DNA of 36,659 bases. Origin: Archangium sp. GTDB lineage: Bacteria; Myxococcota; Myxococcia; Myxococcales; Myxococcaceae. A program made the position numbers and the translations under genes. Under the pieces are notes generated by a model. That model searched no databases. It was given only the letters and a program-made list of their open reading frames with translations, and was not told where the DNA came from. Shown piece by piece: positions 14,808 through 21,716 of the stretch (within the stretch, counting starts at the first letter, position 1; each line of letters opens with the position of its first letter). The stretch covers positions 1-36,659 of the forward strand of contig JAEUJR010000904.1 in the NCBI GenBank assembly GCA_016793585.1, written 5' to 3'.

Positions 14808-16410
14808 CGAACACCCCCGACGACACCTCGGCCGTTCCCCAGGGGAACGTCGACCGGTATGGCATGGTCTCGACGCCCGTCTGCCGTCTCGCGATGAGGC
14901 GCAGGGCGGCAGGCTGGCCCGGCGTGAGGAACCCGGGAGGCAGCAGCAGTGAGGTGGTCGTGCCGGGCGCGACCAGCGTCGCGACTCGCCGCCAGCGAGC
15001 ACCATCGAAGGTGAAGGAGCGCACCTCCCACGAGCCGACCGGGCCAGACTGATTCCACCCCAGGCGGGCGGTCGCAGACACACGAGGCGTGCTGCCCTGC
15101 TGGAAGGGCCTGGCGATGACGCTGGTGCCGTCGAGCGCGATGTCGACGGCAGGCTGAACCGAGGGCCGCAGGTCGAGGTCGAACGATTGCTCCGTCACAC
15201 AGACCTGCGAGTTGAGCGTCAGGGCGCCCGCGTCGGGCCGCTGCGTGCTGACGCCAGCGCAGAACGACGCGGTGGCGACCAACGGCCAGTCGGTGGGGAA
15301 CACGCTGCGCGCTCTCACGTTCACCAGCACGTCGCTCGTGACGCCTTCACCGGCACTGTCGATGATCAGCAGGTCTCCGCTCGAGCCAGCGCTGCCGGCA
15401 TCGACCGCGAAGGGCAACGCTGAGATCGCGAACGAGTACTGCTGCGGCAGCCCAGGGTCGACGAACGCGCTCACCGCATCGAAGAAGGCCCGCGGGTGCC
15501 AGCCGGTCACCAGCGAAACGGGGCGCCCCGACGAGAAGCCGACGGTCGCGCTGCCAGGCACGCCAGTGAGGAGCTCCAGCCGGGTTGAGCCCATCGCCGT
15601 GGCGAGCTGTGCCGTCAGGCCTGCGCCAGCGTCGAGCGGCGTCATCGCCGACAGGAACAGGGTGTCGCCTTCCGGAATCGGGGCGAGCGAGCTGCCTACC
15701 GCGGCGACATGGTCGAACGGAATCGTCGGGCTCGAGCCGAGGGGAACCTGCGCGCCGCGCTGATACCGCTCGACCCAGAGCCCGAGCGACGGTGCGTACG
15801 CCTGCAGGTTGGTGCCCGGAGGAAACGCCGAGACGTCGTTCGTCGTCATCGTCCAGCTGAGGCCCGCGTCGCCGAACGTCACGCCGCTGCGCTCGAGCAC
15901 AGACTGCGAGAGATCGACCTCGGTGCCCACGCCGAAGACCCAGAGGTCGCCGGTGAAGAGATACCGCTCGCCGCGGGGCACCGGAGCGAAGGCCACCGCC
16001 CCCTGCTGAGACTGCTCTGGCACCGAGAAGAAGCCGCCGTCACCCTGCACGACCCACAAGGCGACCTGGTCGAAGGAGAGCGTGCTGCGCCCGTCGTTCG
16101 AGAGAAAGCGCGTCTCACCACGAACCACGACGGGTATCGGCGGGGAGCACATGCCGACCCCGCACGTCGCGCTCTTCAGCCTGCAGTCGGAGCACATGGC
16201 GCCCTGAGCACCGCACTGGCTGTCGACGTTGCCGGCGGCGCACGAGCCCTCGGCCGTGCAGCACCCGCTACAGGTCGCCGTCCCACACCGCGACGACGAA
16301 CCACCACCATCACCCGCCGCCAGGTCGAACGCGCTCTGCACCTGCCCGCGTTCGGTGATGTAGCAACCGACGAAAATCAACGACGCCACGAAGCAGAACG
16401 ACCAACGCAT
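14797..16410 (-). CDS. Cys-rich lipoprotein, unknown function
   Basis: This lipoprotein of about 537 residues begins MRWSFCFVASLIFVGC, with FVGC as the lipobox. Residues about 35-90 hold a dense cysteine cluster (RCGTATCSGCCTAEGSCAAG, then SQCGAQGAMCSDC), like Cys-rich knobs on other myxobacterial surface proteins. The remainder is rich in strands, with no domain I recognise (for example TRFLSNDGRSTLSFDQVALW). ATG 16410 is chosen for the signal peptide; the frame is open to 16443. It overlaps the PEGA-like gene by 11 bp. The cold-shock gene lies upstream on the same strand, but the terminator between them indicates separate transcription. Confidence 0.8.
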   Translation of the reverse strand: MRWSFCFVASLIFVGCYITERGQVQSAFDLAAGDGGGSSSRCGTATCSGCCTAEGSCAAGNVDSQCGAQGAMCSDCRLKSATCGVGMCSPPIPVVVRGETRFLSNDGRSTLSFDQVALWVVQGDGGFFSVPEQSQQGAVAFAPVPRGERYLFTGDLWVFGVGTEVDLSQSVLERSGVTFGDAGLSWTMTTNDVSAFPPGTNLQAYAPSLGLWVERYQRGAQVPLGSSPTIPFDHVAAVGSSLAPIPEGDTLFLSAMTPLDAGAGLTAQLATAMGSTRLELLTGVPGSATVGFSSGRPVSLVTGWHPRAFFDAVSAFVDPGLPQQYSFAISALPFAVDAGSAGSSGDLLIIDSAGEGVTSDVLVNVRARSVFPTDWPLVATASFCAGVSTQRPDAGALTLNSQVCVTEQSFDLDLRPSVQPAVDIALDGTSVIARPFQQGSTPRVSATARLGWNQSGPVGSWEVRSFTFDGARWRRVATLVAPGTTTSLLLPPGFLTPGQPAALRLIARRQTGVETMPYRSTFPWGTAEVSSGVFDVR

Positions 16411-16444
16411 GCACACCCTGTCGGCGAATGGGTCAGGCACCACA

Positions 16445-16482
16445 AATGAAACGGCCCGTCTCCATGTTGGATGACGGGCCGT
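16445..16482 (-). terminator. Probable intrinsic terminator of the cold-shock gene
   Basis: A perfect 10-bp stem is formed by acggcccgtc (16451-16460) and gacgggccgt (16473-16482), with a 12-base loop. On the minus strand the hairpin is followed by TTTCATTT, a short T-rich tract. It starts 53 bp after the cold-shock stop codon and lies upstream of the lipoprotein start at 16410, so it separates the two transcripts. Confidence 0.8.
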
Positions 16483-16534
16483 CAGTCATACCTACCGAGC
16501 CAGGCTCAGCAGGCATGTCGTGGCTGAGGAAAAC

Positions 16535-16738
16535 TCAGACCGGGCGAACGTTCTGCGCCTGGAGGCCCTTCGGGCCGCGCGCGACGTCGAACTCCACCTT
16601 CTGGCCTTCCTGCAGGGTGCGGAAGCCCTGGGTCTGAATCGCAGTGTGGTGGCAGAAAACGTCTTCGCCGCCGCCGTCCTGCGAGATGAAACCAAAGCCC
16701 TTCGCATCGTTGAACCACTTCACGGTACCAGTCGCCAT
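16535..16738 (-). CDS. Cold-shock protein (CspA family)
   Basis: This 67-residue single-stranded nucleic-acid-binding protein (OB fold) acts as an RNA chaperone. The start [20 protein letters not shown] contains RNP1 (KGFGFI). RNP2 reads VFCHHTAI, a variant I recall from myxobacterial Csp proteins where E. coli CspA has VFVHFSAI. The tail [20 protein letters not shown] is typical and the length is normal for the family. ATG 16738 is preferred over TTG 16744. Its 3' terminator is at 16445-16482. Upstream is a 180-bp divergent region shared with the TRAP operon. Confidence 0.97.
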   Translation of the reverse strand: MATGTVKWFNDAKGFGFISQDGGGEDVFCHHTAIQTQGFRTLQEGQKVEFDVARGPKGLQAQNVRPV

Positions 16739-16854
16739 CGTCAACTTTCAGTGTTCCGGCTGCATTCATTGCGGCCGTGTCCGGAAAAACTCCGGGCAGG
16801 CGCTCTCCTACATTGAATCACCCCGGCCTGCCAGCCCCCCCGTCGACGAATTGT

Positions 16855-16871
16855 TGGGGAGCTGCTCCCCA
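16855..16871. promoter_or_regulatory. Perfect inverted repeat between cspA and the TRAP operon
   Basis: The arms tggggag and ctcccca are separated by ctg, a perfect 7-3-7 inverted repeat. It lies 51 bp before the tatT start (16922) and 117 bp before the cspA start on the other strand. It could be an operator, or a leader hairpin of the TRAP transcript. No T-run follows. I do not see a clear promoter around it. Confidence 0.5.
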
Positions 16872-16921
16872 GTGCCCTGAAACCACTCGTTTGCAGTCGC
16901 AGCCCTTTGTATTGCCCGGCC

Positions 16922-17821
16922 ATGCGACTGCCCGTTCTGGTTGCCGTGCTGATCAGCGCCACCGCCTGCCTCGACCGGATCATTCTCGACGGCACCGTGA
17001 AGTCGACGCGCGACGCGGCCGGCGCCTTCGACACGCTGTCTGATCTCGAGGTCGCGAAGATCGCTGCCGCCTCGAGCCTGGTGCAGCTCGAGGGCATGCA
17101 GAAGCTCGCGCCGGACAACGAAGACGCGCTCTACCTGCTGACGCAGTCGTGGGCCGGGTACTCGGGCGCCTTCATCGAAGACGAGTGGGAGCAGGCCATC
17201 GACAAAGAAGATGACGACGCCGAGGCCTTTCAGGCGAAGCGCGCGCGCGACGCGTACGACCGCGCCATTCGGTTCGGCACCCTGCTGCTCGAGCAGAAGC
17301 GGCCGGGCTTCGTGGCCGCACAGAAGAACTCCGAGACCATCAAGGCGTACCTCTCGGGCTTCACGAACAAGGCCGACGCCGAGCCGTTGTTGTGGCTGGG
17401 CGCAGCGTGGGTCTCGCGTGGCAGCGTCGCCTCCGAAGACTCCGCCATCGTCGCCGAGCTCTTCGTGGGCGTGGCGATTCTCGAGCACGCCGTCGCGTTG
17501 GACGAAGGCGTCGGCTTCGCGACGGGCCTCGCGGCGCTCGGGGCGTACCATGCACGCTCTCCCGACGCCGAGCTCGCCGAGTCGAAGCGCCTGTTCGAGC
17601 GCGCGCTCACCCTCACCAACCGCGGCGCGCTGACGGTGCAGCTGCTCTACGCGCAGAACTGGGCCTGCAACGCGCACGACAAGACAGCCTACGAGAAGCT
17701 GCTGGCCGAGGTCGTCGAAGCCGGTGACGTGCTGCCCGCCCAGCGCCTCGAGAACACCGTCGCCAAGCGCAAGGCGAAGCGGTACCTCGCGCCGCCCCGC
17801 CTCAAGCGCTGCTCCTTCTGA
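16922..17821 (+). CDS. TRAP transporter TatT-type TPR lipoprotein
   Basis: This 299-residue lipoprotein begins MRLPVLVAVLISATACLDR with lipobox ATAC. The body is helical with TPR-like pairs (SSLVQLEGMQKLAPDNEDAL, ARDAYDRAIRFGTLLLEQKR, ESKRLFERALTLTNRGALTV) and ends CSF. This matches TatT, the trimeric TPR component described with the TRAP binding protein TatP in Treponema pallidum (Tp0956/Tp0957), thought to receive a hydrophobic ligand in the periplasm. The DctP gene follows 20 bp downstream, as expected. ATG 16922 gives the lipoprotein signal. The ligand is unknown. Confidence 0.85.
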   Translation: MRLPVLVAVLISATACLDRIILDGTVKSTRDAAGAFDTLSDLEVAKIAAASSLVQLEGMQKLAPDNEDALYLLTQSWAGYSGAFIEDEWEQAIDKEDDDAEAFQAKRARDAYDRAIRFGTLLLEQKRPGFVAAQKNSETIKAYLSGFTNKADAEPLLWLGAAWVSRGSVASEDSAIVAELFVGVAILEHAVALDEGVGFATGLAALGAYHARSPDAELAESKRLFERALTLTNRGALTVQLLYAQNWACNAHDKTAYEKLLAEVVEAGDVLPAQRLENTVAKRKAKRYLAPPRLKRCSF

Positions 17822-17841
17822 AGACGCCCAGGGACTCCTCC

Positions 17842-18813
17842 ATGCGAAACCTGCTGCTGCTGACGACGTTGACGTGTGCCTCGCTGTCCTTCGCCGACCC
17901 GGTGACGTTGAAGATCGGCTCGCTCGCCCCGCGCGAATCGCCGTGGGGCCAGGTGCTGCGCACGTGGGTGAAGGCCGTGAAGGAGAAGTCGAACGGCGAG
18001 GTGCTCATCGAGGTGTACTGGAACGCCACCCAGGGCGACGAGGTGGCGCAGATCAGCAAGATGAAGACGGGCCAGCTCGACGGAGCCGTCGTCACCTGCA
18101 CGGGCCTCGCGGTCATCGACCCCACGGTGAACGTGCTGCAGGCGCCCGGGCTCATCTCGACGTGGAAGCAGCTCGACACCGCGCGCGACGCGCTCAAGCC
18201 GCGCTTCGACGCCACCTTCAAGGCGCAGGGCTTCGTGCTCGTGGGCTGGGGTGACGTCGGCCTCGACCGGTGGATGTCGAAGGGCTTCGGCCTGGCGAGC
18301 CCGAAGGACTTCAAGGGCCAGCGCCCGTGGGTCTGGCGTGAAGACCCGACCCTGTCGCCGGTGTTCCAGGCCGCGAACGTGGTCGCGATTCCCCTCGGCG
18401 TGCCCGAGGTGCTGCCCGAGCTGTCGACCGGCAACATCAACGCGATGAGCATCTCGGCCCTCGGCGCCGAGCAGCTGCAGTGGAGCAGCAAGCTCGACCA
18501 CCTCTCGACGGCCGTGGTCGGCCCCAACATCGGCGGCATGGTGCTGTCGAAGGCGAAGCTCGACACCCTGTCCGAGGCGAACCGCGCGATGGTGCTCGAG
18601 ACCGGCCGCCTGACCGCGAACGCGCTGACGACCCGCATTCGCGCCGAAGACGAGAAGGCGCTCGAGCGACTGAAGGCGAAGATGACGGTGGTGCAGCCGA
18701 CGCCCGAGCAGCAGGCCGAGTGGGACGCCCTCTATCGCGAAGCGCGCAGCCGCATGGCGAAGGGCGCGCTGCCTGCAGAGCTGATCACCGAAGTCGAGAA
18801 GCTGGTGAAGTGA
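17842..18813 (+). CDS. TRAP transporter substrate-binding protein (DctP/TatP type)
   Basis: This 323-residue periplasmic binding protein has signal peptide MRNLLLLTTLTCASLSFA. It shows DctP features: LKIGSLAPRESPWGQVLRTW at the start of the mature protein, then VLIEVYWNATQGDEVAQISK and MKTGQLDGAVVTCTG, and the region around DVGLDRWMSKGF. It would bind a ligand, usually an organic acid, and deliver it to the DctQ/DctM membrane unit. The canonical ligand-binding Arg of many DctP proteins cannot be placed with certainty here. In TatT systems the binding protein docks on the T component. It is 13 bp from the next gene. Confidence 0.92.
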   Translation: MRNLLLLTTLTCASLSFADPVTLKIGSLAPRESPWGQVLRTWVKAVKEKSNGEVLIEVYWNATQGDEVAQISKMKTGQLDGAVVTCTGLAVIDPTVNVLQAPGLISTWKQLDTARDALKPRFDATFKAQGFVLVGWGDVGLDRWMSKGFGLASPKDFKGQRPWVWREDPTLSPVFQAANVVAIPLGVPEVLPELSTGNINAMSISALGAEQLQWSSKLDHLSTAVVGPNIGGMVLSKAKLDTLSEANRAMVLETGRLTANALTTRIRAEDEKALERLKAKMTVVQPTPEQQAEWDALYREARSRMAKGALPAELITEVEKLVK

Positions 18814-18826
18814 AGGCGGGCTGCGA

Positions 18827-19795
18827 GTGAAGCGCGCGCTCGAGCGAATCGACACGGCGTGGTCGCGGGCCGAGCTGGTGCTCGCCTGCGTCGTGAGCGC
18901 CTCGCTCGTCGCGTCGTTGCTCGCGTGGGTCGTGCTGAAGGGCCTCGCGGCGCAGACGACGTCGGCGTTCGTCGCGGGGGCGGTGTTGCGCGCGGCGGTG
19001 CTGGGCCTCGGGGGCGCGGCGCTGACGTGGCGCTTCTCGAAGCGCTCGCTCGCGACGGCAGCGGCGCTGCTGGTGGGCGTGGGGCTCGGCGTGGTGCTGC
19101 GCGACGTCGGCGTCGCCTGGGCCGGCAACGTGCTGGGCTGGGCGCAAGACGGCTCGACGCTCACGCTGGTTGGCGGGCTGCGTGGGCTCGCGACGCGGCT
19201 GACCCTGTTGCTGGTGCTCGTCGGGGCCTCCATCGCGACGGCGCAGGGGCGGCACCTGACCATCGACGTGGTCGCGAGAATGCTGCCGTCGACGGGTCGC
19301 ACCGTGGCGGCGATGACGACGGGGCTCGTCTCGGCGACGGTCTGTCTCGTCTCGGCGTGGGGCTTCTTCGATTTCCTCGCCATCGATGGCTTTCACGCGC
19401 GTATGGACGACGCGCCGTCGACGAAGTGGAGCGCCGTCGGCTCGGGCCTCGGGCGTGACGTGTTCCTCTTCTCTCGGCAGGTCGCGCTCGACGTGAAGGT
19501 CGGGCCACGCGTGCTCGGCGGCACGCGGTGGGACACGACGCTGACGGGAGCAGAATGGAACGCCTGGCTCGACGCAGCAGACTGGAGTGGCGTGGCCGAC
19601 GTCACGGCGCTTCGTGAGCAGCCGGAAGCGACGCACGTGCCGCTGGTGGTGACGGGCACCGATGCGCCGCGTGGGTTGCTCGTGAAGCCGTTGTCGTTGG
19701 TCGTGCCGCTCGGGTTGCTGTTGCTCGCCCTGCGGTTCCTGCTCTGGGTGTTGCGCGGGGCTCCGGTCGAGAGCGCGCACGGAGCGGCGTCATGA
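18827..19795 (+). CDS. TRAP transporter small permease (DctQ), enlarged
   Basis: This 322-residue inner-membrane protein is about twice the usual DctQ length. The DctQ signature is present in the middle: LVLVGASIATAQGRHLTID, then VVARMLPSTGR. Several TM spans precede it, with extra ones at the N-terminus (ELVLACVVSASLVASLLAWV, then a second pair). After the third core TM (CLVSAWGFFDFLAID) there is a soluble insert of about 100 residues (GFHARMDDAPSTKWSAVGSG to VTGTDAPRG) before the last TM (LSLVVPLGLLLLALRFLLWV). The start is GTG 18827. The stop overlaps the next ATG as ATGA. The insert is probably periplasmic and might dock the T or P component; that is inference. Confidence 0.85.
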   Translation: MKRALERIDTAWSRAELVLACVVSASLVASLLAWVVLKGLAAQTTSAFVAGAVLRAAVLGLGGAALTWRFSKRSLATAAALLVGVGLGVVLRDVGVAWAGNVLGWAQDGSTLTLVGGLRGLATRLTLLLVLVGASIATAQGRHLTIDVVARMLPSTGRTVAAMTTGLVSATVCLVSAWGFFDFLAIDGFHARMDDAPSTKWSAVGSGLGRDVFLFSRQVALDVKVGPRVLGGTRWDTTLTGAEWNAWLDAADWSGVADVTALREQPEATHVPLVVTGTDAPRGLLVKPLSLVVPLGLLLLALRFLLWVLRGAPVESAHGAAS

Positions 19796-20187
19796 GCGTC
19801 GACGGAGTGGTGCACGCGCTCGAGCTGAAGGGCAACGATTCCGCGGCGGCCGCGGGTCTTCTGCCTCTCGACTCACGCAGCGAGCTTCGCGCCAGCAGGA
19901 GCGGGTGGGCACGGGCCGCGGGCTTTCGGAACCTCGACTCGAGCAACGAATCAGCGAGCGGCAACGATTCCGCGCACGCCGCGGCTCTTCTGACTCTCGA
20001 CTCACGCAGCGAGCGTCGCGCGGTGAACAGGGCGTCGCTTCGAGACCTGGAGCTGATCGGCACGAGTGCCAACGGGTGGGCACGGGCCGCGAGCTTTCGT
20101 TCCCTCGACTCGAGCAACGCATCAGCGAGCGGCAACGATTCCGCGCACGCCGCGGGTGTTCTGCCTCTCGACCGGAGCGTGAGATGA
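19792..20187 (+). CDS. Repeat-encoded small ORF bridging dctQ and dctM
   Basis: A 131-codon frame starts with an ATG that overlaps the dctQ TGA (ATGA) and ends with a TGA that overlaps the dctM ATG (again ATGA). The product is low-complexity and Ser/Ala/Asp-rich, made of related 19-residue blocks: GNDSAHAAALLTLDSRSER, RAVNRASLRDLELIGTSAN and GWARAASFRSLDSSNASAS. It has no signal peptide, TM or known domain. TRAP dctQ and dctM normally abut, so this looks like a repeat insertion that has kept an open frame. It may matter only by carrying ribosomes from dctQ to dctM. Whether the protein is stable or functional is unknown. Confidence 0.4.
   Translation: MSVDGVVHALELKGNDSAAAAGLLPLDSRSELRASRSGWARAAGFRNLDSSNESASGNDSAHAAALLTLDSRSERRAVNRASLRDLELIGTSANGWARAASFRSLDSSNASASGNDSAHAAGVLPLDRSVR
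19831..20175. repeat. Interspersed repeat with 57-bp period inside the TRAP operon
   Basis: The element ggcaacgattccgcg, allowing one base change, starts at 19831, 19960 and 20131. The element gggtgggcacgggccgcg starts at 19903 and 20074. The two are 57 bp apart at 19903/19960 and at 20074/20131, and 114 bp (two periods) apart at 19960/20074. Both end in related sequence around ctcgact and cagcgag, so they are variants of one ancestral unit. All offsets between copies are multiples of three, so the frame is kept. No terminal inverted repeats or transposase are present. It is unrelated in sequence to the 42-bp array at 1919-2425. Confidence 0.88.
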
Positions 20188-21716
20188 ACCGCTCCCGTTG
20201 GGCGCTCGGTGGCAGCGGCGCGGTCGTCATCGGAGCGGGCGTCACGACGGGCTGGCTCGGTGCGGCGCTCTCGGCGCTCGCGCTGCTGGGCACGCCGCTC
20301 TTCGTGCTGATGGCGGGCGGCACCGCGTTGGCCTGGTGGCTCTCGGGGAGCCCCGTCAATCGCCTCGCGCCGCGCGTGCTCGACGAACAATTCGCGGGCT
20401 CGCCGGTGCTCGTCACGATTCCGCTCTTCACCGTGCTCGGCTACCTGCTTGCTGAGTCGAAGGCGCCGCAGCGGCTGGTGGAGGCCTCGCGCAAACTCCT
20501 CGGGTGGATGCCGGGCGGCCTCGCGCTCGTCTGTCTCGGCGCCTCGGCCTTCTTCACCACGCTCACTGGAGGCAGCGGCGTCACCATCGTGGCCATCGGC
20601 GGCCTGCTGCTGCCGACGTTGCGGCAACAGGGCTGGTCTGACCGCTTCTCGTTCGGCCTCGTCACCACGGGCGGCTCGCTCGGCCTGCTCTTCCCGCCGT
20701 CGCTGCCGATTCTCGTCTACGCGCTCGTCGCCGGCCTCGACTTCGAGCTCGCCTTCCGCGCGGGGCTGCTTCCGGGCGTGCTCGTGCTCGTCATTCTCGG
20801 TGCGTGGGCCGCGTTCACCGGCAAGCAGGAGCGCATTCCCCGCGAGGCGTTCCACCTTCGCGACGCCATCGCCGCGCTCGGGCTGATCAAGTGGGAGCTC
20901 GGGCTTCCCGTCGTCATTCTCGGAGGGCTCGCCTCGGGCCTCACCGCGCTCGACGAGAGCGCCGCGTTGGGCGTCGCGTACACGCTGCTCGTCGTCGTGA
21001 AGGTGCACGAAGACCTCGGCTGGAGAGACGTGCCGCGCGTGCTGCAGAGCGCGCTCGCCCTCGCCGGCGCGGTGGTGCTGATTCTCATGATGGCGAACGC
21101 GCTGATGAACCTGGTCATCGACCGGCAGGTACCCGCGCACCTGCTCGACGCGCTCACGAAGGCGGGCCTCACCGAGCGCTGGCAGTTCCTCGTCGCGCTC
21201 AACGTCTTCCTGCTCGTCATCGGCATGGTGATGGACGGCGTGTCGGCGCTCATCGTCGCGGTGCCGCTGGTGTTGCCGCTCGCCGCGCGGTTCGGGCTGT
21301 CTCCGTTTCACCTCGCGATGATGGTCATCTTGAACCTCGAGCTCGCGTTCTGCATGCCGCCGCTCGGCTTGAACCTGTTCATCTCGAGCTTCCGATTCCG
21401 GCTGCCCGTCACCACGCTGTACCGCGCGGTCGTGCCGTTCGTCGGGCTGCTGACGTCGAGCCTCGTGCTCGTCGCTGCGGTGCCGAAGCTGTCGACGGCG
21501 CTCGTGCAACCGGCCATCGACGACGCGCGCGCGCAGGCCGAGAAGGCAGGCAGGCCTCCCCGCGAGGCGTGGCTGCTCGAGTGCGTTCAAGCCGATGGGC
21601 TCGACCCGAAGCCGTGCACCGACGAAGAGCGCGCGAAGTACGCGACGCCCGACGCCGGAGCGACCGACGACGAAGACGACGAGCTGATGAAGCAGTTGAT
21701 GGGGGAGCCCCCGTGA
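20184..21716 (+). CDS. TRAP transporter large permease (DctM)
   Basis: This 510-residue membrane protein forms the transport channel of the TRAP system, driven by an ion gradient. Many TM spans are visible, and DctM hallmarks include ASAFFTTLTGGSGVTIVAIG, TTGGSLGLLFPPSLPILVYA and the late MVILNLELAFCMPPLGLNLF. ATG 20184 is chosen because the homology starts there and it overlaps the preceding TGA; the frame is open upstream to 19905 only through the repeat. The C-terminus has an unusual cytoplasmic or periplasmic tail of about 60 residues ending in an acidic cluster (DAGATDDEDDELMKQLMG). The next gene overlaps by four bases (GTGA). Confidence 0.93.
   Translation: MNRSRWALGGSGAVVIGAGVTTGWLGAALSALALLGTPLFVLMAGGTALAWWLSGSPVNRLAPRVLDEQFAGSPVLVTIPLFTVLGYLLAESKAPQRLVEASRKLLGWMPGGLALVCLGASAFFTTLTGGSGVTIVAIGGLLLPTLRQQGWSDRFSFGLVTTGGSLGLLFPPSLPILVYALVAGLDFELAFRAGLLPGVLVLVILGAWAAFTGKQERIPREAFHLRDAIAALGLIKWELGLPVVILGGLASGLTALDESAALGVAYTLLVVVKVHEDLGWRDVPRVLQSALALAGAVVLILMMANALMNLVIDRQVPAHLLDALTKAGLTERWQFLVALNVFLLVIGMVMDGVSALIVAVPLVLPLAARFGLSPFHLAMMVILNLELAFCMPPLGLNLFISSFRFRLPVTTLYRAVVPFVGLLTSSLVLVAAVPKLSTALVQPAIDDARAQAEKAGRPPREAWLLECVQADGLDPKPCTDEERAKYATPDAGATDDEDDELMKQLMGEPP

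Noticed and set aside
19905..20183. N-terminal extension of DctM by 93 residues
   Set aside because: The extension reads through the 57-bp repeat in a different frame from the bridging ORF and has no TM character. DctM homology starts at 20184.
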